From JBOGDS01 sp050743075 (GTDB lineage: Bacteria; Actinomycetota; Actinomycetes; Jiangellales; Jiangellaceae): 18,459 bases of DNA. Numbering within the stretch: the stretch's first letter is position 1; each line of letters opens with the position of its first letter. Positions 13,631 through 18,459 of the stretch are shown here, piece after piece. The translations under genes were made by a program, and so were the position numbers. The notes under the pieces were generated by a model. It saw nothing but the letters and a program-made list of their open reading frames with translations. It ran no database searches and was not told the origin of the DNA. The stretch lies in contig JBOGDS010000074.1 in the NCBI GenBank assembly GCA_050743075.1, positions 1-18,459 of the forward strand. Reading direction: 5' to 3'.

Positions 13631-13683
13631 ACTGTTCACGACTGGGGCGACACGGCGGCGTGTCGGCTTCATTCGTGAACAGT
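13631..13683. repeat. Nested inverted repeat between hemD and hemB
   Basis: Perfect 11-bp arms ACTGTTCACGA (13631-13641) and TCGTGAACAGT (13673-13683) surround an inner hairpin, CGACAC (13648-13653) and GTGTCG (13660-13665), with a 6-nt loop. In the hem transcript this lies 31 bp after the hemD stop and ends about 10 nt before the hemB ribosome site. It could be an attenuator or partial terminator setting the hemB level, an mRNA-stabilising structure, or an operator for a separate hemB promoter. Confidence 0.7.
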
Positions 13684-13714
13684 CGAGCTCGGGTCAGGCG
13701 AGGAAACATGGTCC

Positions 13715-15313
13715 TCATGTTGCCTTACGACGGGCGGACGTGCGACGCCGTTGCGACGGCTTGGTCACCGGCTCGCCCGCCTCGAGCAACGCCAGCCGCC
13801 GGGCCGCGCCGAAGTCGGCCAACGACTCGGCCAACGCCTCGACCGACGGCTCCGGGGCCAGCACGTCGACCCGCAGGCTGTGCTCCTCCGCAGTCTTGGC
13901 TGTGGCCGGGCCGATGCAGGCCACGACGGTCGACGCATGCGGCTTGCCGGCGATCCCGACCAGGTTGCGCACGGTCGAGGACGACGTGAACACGACCGCG
14001 TCGAACTTGCCGGACTTGATCGCGTCACGGATCTCGACTGCCGGCGGCGCGGCCCGCACGGTCCGGTACGCCGTGACGTCGTCGACCTCCCAGCCCAACT
14101 CGACCAGGCCGGCGGCCAGCGTCTCGGTGGCGATGTCGGCCCGCGGCAGGAAGACCCGGTTGATCGGGTCGAGCACCTCGTCGTAGGGCGGCCACACGGC
14201 GAGAAGGCCGCGAGCCGACTGCTCGCCGGACGGCACCAGGTCCGGCTCGATGCCCCAGGCGCGGAGGGCGTCCGCCGTCTTCTCCCCGACGGCGGCCACC
14301 TTGAGCCCGGACAGCGCACGCGCGTCGAGGCCGTACTCGACCAGCTTCTCCTTGACCGCACGCAGTGCGTTGACCGACGTGAGCGCGATCCACTCGTACC
14401 TGCCCTCGACCATGCCGCGTACGGCCTTGTGGATCTGCTGTGGGTTGCGCGGCGGCTCGACCGAGATCGTCGGGACCTCCTCGGGCACCGCACCCGAGCG
14501 GCGCAGCGCCGCCGACAGCGAACCCGCCTGCTGCCGCGTGCGCGGCACGAGCACCCGCCAGCCGAACAGCGGCTTGGTCTCGAACCACGACAACGCGTCG
14601 CGATGGTCGACGACCTCGCCGACGACGGCGACGACCGGCGCCGGCAGCTTGGCGGCTCGGACGTCGGCGGCGACCTGCGCCAATGTCGAGACGACGGTGC
14701 GCTGCTCCACGGTGCTGCCGGCGGCGATCACGGCCACCAACGTGGTGGGGGCGCGGCCAGCGTCCATCAGGGCGCCCGCGACATGACCGAGCTGGTCGTC
14801 GACCCGGGTCAGGACCAACGTGTCGGCGTTGCTCGCGGACCGCCAGTCGACCTTCGCCGTGATGTCGACGACCTGGATGCTGCGCTTTCGACCGGCAGCC
14901 AGCGGGATACCGGCGTGTGCGGCCACTGCGGTGACGTTCGGGACGCCGGGAACGACCTCGAACGGGACCCCGGCCTTGGCGCACGCCAGCGCCTCGTCGG
15001 CGCCTGTCGGATGCACGAACGGGTCGCCGTCGAAGAGCCGCACGACGCGCCGGCCGGCCTTCGCCGCGGTGAGGGCCAGCCGGCCACGGACCGCAGCCGG
15101 CAGCGGTACACCGTCGTCGTCGACGCCGCCCTCGACGACCTCGACGTCGTCGGGTGCATGCTTCAGCAGGCCGCGGTGGCGCGGATCCTCGATGACGACG
15201 ACGTCGGCCTCGGCGAGAACGTCGGCGGCACGCAGCGTCAGCAGGCCGGGGTCGCCCGGCCCGGCTCCGACGAAGGCGACGCTGCCCACAATGGGACGTT
15301 TCCTGGTGGTCAC
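13715..15313 (-). CDS. hemD: Fused uroporphyrinogen-III C-methyltransferase / uroporphyrinogen-III synthase
   Basis: This 532-residue two-domain protein is typical of actinobacterial HemD. Residues ~1-245 are a CobA/SUMT-like methyltransferase domain with the SAM motif FVGAGPGDPGLLTLRAADVL, GDPFVHPTGADEA, VPGVPNVTAVAAHAGIPLAA and an AAGSTVEQRTVVSTL segment. Residues ~250-505 are uroporphyrinogen-III synthase, which closes and inverts ring D of hydroxymethylbilane: WRVLVPRTRQQAGSLSAALR, WIALTSVNAL, VAAVGEKTADALRAWGI, FTSSSTVRNLVGI and CIGPATAKTA. The second activity is secure. Methyl transfer (to precorrin-2, for sirohaem or B12) is less certain because FGRG-type residues of classical SUMT are replaced. 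The C-terminus is a basic tail. GTG 15313 overlaps the hemC stop by 4 bp. Confidence 0.93.
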   Translation of the reverse strand: MTTRKRPIVGSVAFVGAGPGDPGLLTLRAADVLAEADVVVIEDPRHRGLLKHAPDDVEVVEGGVDDDGVPLPAAVRGRLALTAAKAGRRVVRLFDGDPFVHPTGADEALACAKAGVPFEVVPGVPNVTAVAAHAGIPLAAGRKRSIQVVDITAKVDWRSASNADTLVLTRVDDQLGHVAGALMDAGRAPTTLVAVIAAGSTVEQRTVVSTLAQVAADVRAAKLPAPVVAVVGEVVDHRDALSWFETKPLFGWRVLVPRTRQQAGSLSAALRRSGAVPEEVPTISVEPPRNPQQIHKAVRGMVEGRYEWIALTSVNALRAVKEKLVEYGLDARALSGLKVAAVGEKTADALRAWGIEPDLVPSGEQSARGLLAVWPPYDEVLDPINRVFLPRADIATETLAAGLVELGWEVDDVTAYRTVRAAPPAVEIRDAIKSGKFDAVVFTSSSTVRNLVGIAGKPHASTVVACIGPATAKTAEEHSLRVDVLAPEPSVEALAESLADFGAARRLALLEAGEPVTKPSQRRRTSARRKAT

Positions 15314-16257
15314 CGAACGGTCTCCTGTTCCAGCGCCCGGTCATGGGCGCCGACGAGCGCCCCGGCCCCGTCGTCGAGCAGCTCGGCCGCGAGGTCGCGA
15401 CCCAGCCGCTCGGCCGCCGGAAGCGGGCCGGTGGCGGACTTGCGGATGCTCACCGTGCCGTCGGGTGACACCACGACGGCGCGGAGGTAGAGCTCGAGGC
15501 CGTCATCGCCCTCCGCCGCCTCGGCGTACGCGCCCACAGGGGCGGTACAGCCGGCCTCGAGCGCGGCGAGGAGGGAACGTTCCGCGGTGACCGCGGCACG
15601 AGTCGTGGGGTCGTCGAGCCCGGCGAGCAGGTCGACGAGGGCATCGTCGCCGGCGCGGCATTCGACGGCGAGCGCGCCCTGGCCAGGAGCCGGGAGCACT
15701 TGGAGCGGGTCTAGCAACTCGGTGACCTCGTCCAGCCGGCCCAGCCGGGCCAGCCCGGCCCGGGCGAGCACGACGCCGTCGACCGCACCGTCGGCCACCT
15801 TGGCCAGCCGGGTGTCGACGTTGCCGCGGATCGGCACGAGGTCCAGGCCTAGCCCGAGAGCGCGGATCTGCGCCGCGCGCCGTGGCGCGCCGGTGCCGAT
15901 CCGGGAGCCGGCGGGGAGCTCGGCCAGGGTGAGATTGTCGCGCGCGCAGAGCACGTCGCGGGGATCCTCGCGGGGCAGGACCGCGGCGACGGTCAGCCCG
16001 TCGGCCGGCGCCGTCGGCAGGTCCTTGAGCGAGTGGACGGCGAGGTCGATCCGGCCTTCGAACAGCGCGTCGCGCAGGGCGCTGACGAACACGCCGGTGC
16101 CGCCGATCACGGCGAGCGGTTCGCGCGAGACGTCGCCACGGGTCGTGATCTCGACCAGCTCGACGTCGTTGCCGGCTGCCTGGAGCGACGTTGCCACGGT
16201 CCGGGCCTGCACCAGAGCCAGGGCACTGCCGCGGGTACCCAACCGGACGGCCGTCAT
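15310..16257 (-). CDS. hemC: Hydroxymethylbilane synthase (porphobilinogen deaminase)
   Basis: HemC polymerises four porphobilinogens into hydroxymethylbilane for HemD. The 315-residue protein has the family start VRLGTRGSALALVQARTVA, then IGGTGVFVSALRDALFEGRI, the catalytic loop HSLKDLPTAP with Asp79, GTGAPRRAAQI, IRGNVDTRLAKV and LPAPGQGALAVE. The dipyrromethane cofactor attaches to Cys237 in EAGCTAPVGAYA. All key residues are present and the length is normal. ATG 16257 overlaps the hemA stop as ATGA, and its own stop overlaps hemD as GTGA, so translation of the three genes is coupled. Confidence 0.97.
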   Translation of the reverse strand: MTAVRLGTRGSALALVQARTVATSLQAAGNDVELVEITTRGDVSREPLAVIGGTGVFVSALRDALFEGRIDLAVHSLKDLPTAPADGLTVAAVLPREDPRDVLCARDNLTLAELPAGSRIGTGAPRRAAQIRALGLGLDLVPIRGNVDTRLAKVADGAVDGVVLARAGLARLGRLDEVTELLDPLQVLPAPGQGALAVECRAGDDALVDLLAGLDDPTTRAAVTAERSLLAALEAGCTAPVGAYAEAAEGDDGLELYLRAVVVSPDGTVSIRKSATGPLPAAERLGRDLAAELLDDGAGALVGAHDRALEQETVR

Positions 16258-17570
16258 CGCGGCTCACCCCCGCTCAGCCCTGGCTGGTCGAGGTAGGGGT
16301 CGGTGACGGCGTCGACGGACCGCGGGTCGAGGGCGAACAGTTCGCGCAGCGCGGACTCGTAGGAGTCGCCCCCTGGCTCGGCCGCCAGCTCCTTCACCCG
16401 GACGGTCGGTGCGTGCAGCAGTTTGTCGACGACGCGCCGCACCATCGCCGTGACCTCGGCCAGCGTGCGCTCGTCCAGGTCGGGCAGCCGGCCGCCCATC
16501 CGCATCAGTTCTGCAGAGACGACGTCGTCGGCCATCGCCCGCAGTGCGACGACCGTAGGCGCGACCCTGGCCTGCCGGCGAGCGCTCGCGAATCCGACCA
16601 GCTCGTCGGCGACGATCGCCTTGACGGCAGCGACGTCCTCGGCGGCCGCCGCGGCGTCGTCGCGCTCGGCGATCGACGCGAGATCCGCGGCGACGACGCC
16701 GGGCAGGTGGCGGACCCCGGCATCGACGTCACGGGGCAGGGCCAGGTCGAGCACCCGCAGCGGGCGTCCGGCCCGGCGGGCCAATGCGGCGTCGACCAGG
16801 TCGTACGGCAGCACGACGTCGGCCGCCCCGGTACACGACACGACCACGTCGGCGGCCTCGAGCGCGACCGGTAGGTCGGCGAAGGCGACAGACCGCCCGC
16901 CGACGCTCCCGGCAACGCGGACGGCACGCTCGTGGGTGCGGTTGACCACGACGACGTCTGCTCCCGACCGCGCCAGCGTTGCGGTCGCCAGCGACGCCAT
17001 CGACCCGCCGCCGACGACCAGCGCCGTCATGCCTGCCACGCCCGACGGTGCGACCGCGGCGAGACCGACGGTGACCACGGAGCGGCCGGCCGAGTCGATG
17101 CCCGTCTCGGCGTGTGCCCGCCTGCCGACCCGCAGCGCCGTCGGGAACAGCTCACCGAGAACGCGGCCGGTGGCTCCGGAGGTCTCGGCCAGGCGGAACG
17201 CCTCGCGGACCTGACCGAGGATCTGGCTCTCACCGACCACCATCGAGTCCAGCCCACAGGTCACCTGGAACAGGTGCGAGACGGCGCGGTCCTCGTAGTG
17301 GACGTAGAGGTGCTGCTTGAGCTGCGCCAGGTCGACGTCGACGTGCTGCGCCAGCAGCCGGCCGGTCTCCTCGACGCCGCCATGGAACGTTGCGGCGTCG
17401 GCATAGACCTCGACCCGGTTGCACGTGACCAGCGCGACGGCCTCGGACAGGTGCTCGCCGGTATGGACCTCGTCGAGCAGCTTCCCGACGGCGTCGTGGC
17501 CGAGCGCCGCACGCTCGAGGACCTCGACGGGTGCGCTGTGATGGGACAGGCCGACGACCAGGACGCTCAT
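16254..17570 (-). CDS. hemA: Glutamyl-tRNA reductase
   Basis: HemA reduces glutamyl-tRNA(Glu) with NADPH to glutamate-1-semialdehyde, the committed and usually regulated step of C5-pathway tetrapyrrole synthesis. The 438-residue protein has MSVLVVGLSHHSAPVEVLER, the catalytic cysteine in LVTCNRVEVY (Cys50, the canonical position), GLDSMVVGESQILGQVREAF, RRAHAETGI, and the NADPH-binding fold TALVVGGGSMASLATATLAR with VVNRTHERA. A helical dimerisation domain follows (MADDVVSAELMRMGGRLPDL region). ATG 17570 is chosen because it is the family start and overlaps the rex stop as ATGA; a 68-residue upstream extension is only rex read in another frame. Placement after rex suggests redox control of haem supply. 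Confidence 0.97.
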   Translation of the reverse strand: MSVLVVGLSHHSAPVEVLERAALGHDAVGKLLDEVHTGEHLSEAVALVTCNRVEVYADAATFHGGVEETGRLLAQHVDVDLAQLKQHLYVHYEDRAVSHLFQVTCGLDSMVVGESQILGQVREAFRLAETSGATGRVLGELFPTALRVGRRAHAETGIDSAGRSVVTVGLAAVAPSGVAGMTALVVGGGSMASLATATLARSGADVVVVNRTHERAVRVAGSVGGRSVAFADLPVALEAADVVVSCTGAADVVLPYDLVDAALARRAGRPLRVLDLALPRDVDAGVRHLPGVVAADLASIAERDDAAAAAEDVAAVKAIVADELVGFASARRQARVAPTVVALRAMADDVVSAELMRMGGRLPDLDERTLAEVTAMVRRVVDKLLHAPTVRVKELAAEPGGDSYESALRELFALDPRSVDAVTDPYLDQPGLSGGEPR

Positions 17571-18301
17571 CCGCGCACCGCCTCGGCCAGCTCGACTGCC
17601 TGCTCCGGCGTGAGCGCCAGTGCTGCGCCGTTCTTGCGCTGTTCGTGGTAGGCGAGGATCTGCAGCTCGATCGACAGGTCGACCTTGCGCAGGTCGACGC
17701 CGCCGTGGACCGCGAGCAGCGTCGGTGCGAAGTTGAGGATGCTCGTGACGCCGGCCGCGACCAGCCGGTCGCACACCTGCTGCGCCGCACCGGCCGGCGT
17801 GGCGATCACGCCGATCGCGATGTGCTGCTCGGCCACCAGCCGTTCGAGGTCGTCGGCGTGCTGGACCCTCAGGCCGGCGACGTCCTCACCGGTGCGGGTG
17901 GGGTCGGAGTCGACCAGCGCAGCGACCCGGAAGCCGCGGGAGGCGAAGCCTGCGTAGTTGGCCAGGGCATGGCCGAGGTTTCCGATCCCGACGATCACCA
18001 CGGGCCAGTCCTGGGTGAGCCCGATCTCGCGCGAGATCTGGTAGCGCAGGTACTCGACCTCGTAGCCGACTCCCCGGGTCCCGTACGAGCCGAGGTAGGA
18101 CAGGTCCTTGCGCAGCTTGGCGGAGTTGACCCCGGCCGAGGCCGCCAGCTCGTCGGATGAGACAGTGGCGACGCCTCGCTCGGCAAGTCCAGCCAGCGCC
18201 CGCAGATACAGAGGCAGCCGCGCGACCGTGGCCTCGGGCACGCCTCTGGCGGCGTTGCCCGGGCGGGGCTCGGCCGACGAAGGACGGGTGCGACGGGTCA
18301 C
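17567..18301 (-). CDS. rex: Redox-sensing transcriptional repressor Rex
   Basis: Rex binds DNA as a dimer and is released when NADH/NAD+ rises, so it senses respiratory state. The 244-residue protein has the winged-helix domain VPEATVARLPLYLRALAGLA and SSDELAASAGVNSAKLRKDL followed by SYLGSYGTRGVGY, the NADH-binding fold VVIVGIGNLGHALANYAGFA, VIATPAGAAQQVCDRLVAAG, ILNFAPTLL, and the C-terminal swap helix ELQILAYHEQRK. I prefer GTG 18301, with GGGAG 4 bp upstream, because it leaves about 21 residues before VPEATVARL, close to the Streptomyces protein. GTG 18361 is possible if the mRNA is leaderless. It heads the hem operon and overlaps hemA as ATGA. Confidence 0.96.
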   Translation of the reverse strand: MTRRTRPSSAEPRPGNAARGVPEATVARLPLYLRALAGLAERGVATVSSDELAASAGVNSAKLRKDLSYLGSYGTRGVGYEVEYLRYQISREIGLTQDWPVVIVGIGNLGHALANYAGFASRGFRVAALVDSDPTRTGEDVAGLRVQHADDLERLVAEQHIAIGVIATPAGAAQQVCDRLVAAGVTSILNFAPTLLAVHGGVDLRKVDLSIELQILAYHEQRKNGAALALTPEQAVELAEAVRG

Positions 18302-18366
18302 GGTACTCCCGAGTTGGCCGGCCGACGGCGTCCATGTCGCCCGGCCGGTGAGGCGTGTCACGAGTC

Positions 18367-18397
18367 AGCGTAGGTCTTTGTGAACACAGGCACAAAG
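18367..18397 (-). promoter_or_regulatory. rex-hem operon promoter with overlapping Rex operator
   Basis: On the minus strand a -35-like TTGTGC (18395-18390) is separated by exactly 17 bp from a TACGCT -10 (18372-18367), predicting a start near 18360. Across the -35 and spacer lies an inverted repeat with 7-bp arms CTTTGTG (18376-18382) and CACAAAG (18391-18397). Read as an 18-bp Rex site it matches the consensus TTGTGAA-N4-TTCACAA at 12 of 14 defined positions. Rex binding here would block RNA polymerase, giving autoregulation and NADH-linked control of hemACD. The remaining bases to 18459 show nothing further that I can support. Confidence 0.85.
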
Positions 18398-18459
18398 TTG
18401 CGCATCTTGCCCGTCTGACCTATAGGCCGGCCTGGACGGCCGACTGCGCCGTCCCGACC

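Noticed and set aside
13631..13683. Rex operator between hemD and hemB
   Set aside because: The TTCAC and GTGAA halves are in everted order and 31 bp apart, not the TTGTGAA-N4-TTCACAA arrangement.
13751..15490. 579-residue plus-strand frame opposite hemD
   Set aside because: It is a shadow frame with low-complexity Arg/Asp/Gly content; the minus-strand HemD fusion accounts for the region.
16254..17774. HemA with a 68-residue N-terminal extension
   Set aside because: The extension is rex sequence in another frame; the family start at 17570 and the ATGA overlap are much better supported.

Overview
The window is very GC-rich, compact, actinobacterial DNA. It carries a rex-hemA-hemC-hemD(fusion)-hemB haem cluster, a large LuxR regulator with an N-terminal ATPase, several promoters that seem to give leaderless transcripts, and 4-bp ATGA/GTGA gene overlaps. 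The gene content suggests an actinomycete, possibly of the Pseudonocardiales, but the genus cannot be fixed from this sequence alone.

Positions 1-7400 are a decayed accessory region. The tail of an ISL3-type transposase abuts the first codons of an ABC-2 permease whose ATPase (297-1196, minus) is intact. Upstream on the minus strand lie an N-terminal stump of an NAD(P)/FAD oxidoreductase, an alpha/beta hydrolase split by a one-base frameshift, a short probable carotenoid-oxygenase stump, an AhpD-like protein that has lost one cysteine of its CxxC motif, and a 925-residue LuxR/MalT-type regulator. About 570 bp without a clear gene follow, then two opposing fragments: the C-terminus of a MacB/FtsX-like permease and the tail of an unidentified membrane protein.

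Positions 6780-11000 form a regulated oxidoreductase/hydrolase island. TetR-1 (minus) and an alpha/beta hydrolase (plus) diverge from two tandem 16-bp palindromes. TetR-2 follows the hydrolase. A 19-bp palindrome over the TetR-2 promoter recurs with one base changed upstream of a divergently placed NDH-2-like oxidoreductase-DUF2867 pair, which points to a small local TetR-2 regulon. The oxidoreductase is split by a one-base frameshift. The intact hydrolase is a clear paralogue of the broken one at 1320-2185; both have an Asp nucleophile and Thr where the catalytic His is expected.

Positions 11130-12621 hold an internally deleted DUF1905/YdeI-like remnant, a two-domain GNAT acetyltransferase and a strong hairpin that probably terminates the hem transcription unit.

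Positions 12634-18397 are the core: rex, hemA, hemC and a hemD methyltransferase/synthase fusion, each overlapping the next by 4 bp, then hemB after a 106-bp gap holding a nested inverted repeat. A Rex-type operator lies across the -35 and spacer of the rex promoter, consistent with NADH/NAD+ control of tetrapyrrole synthesis as described for the Streptomyces rex-hemACD operon. No tRNA, rRNA, CRISPR array or replication origin was seen.
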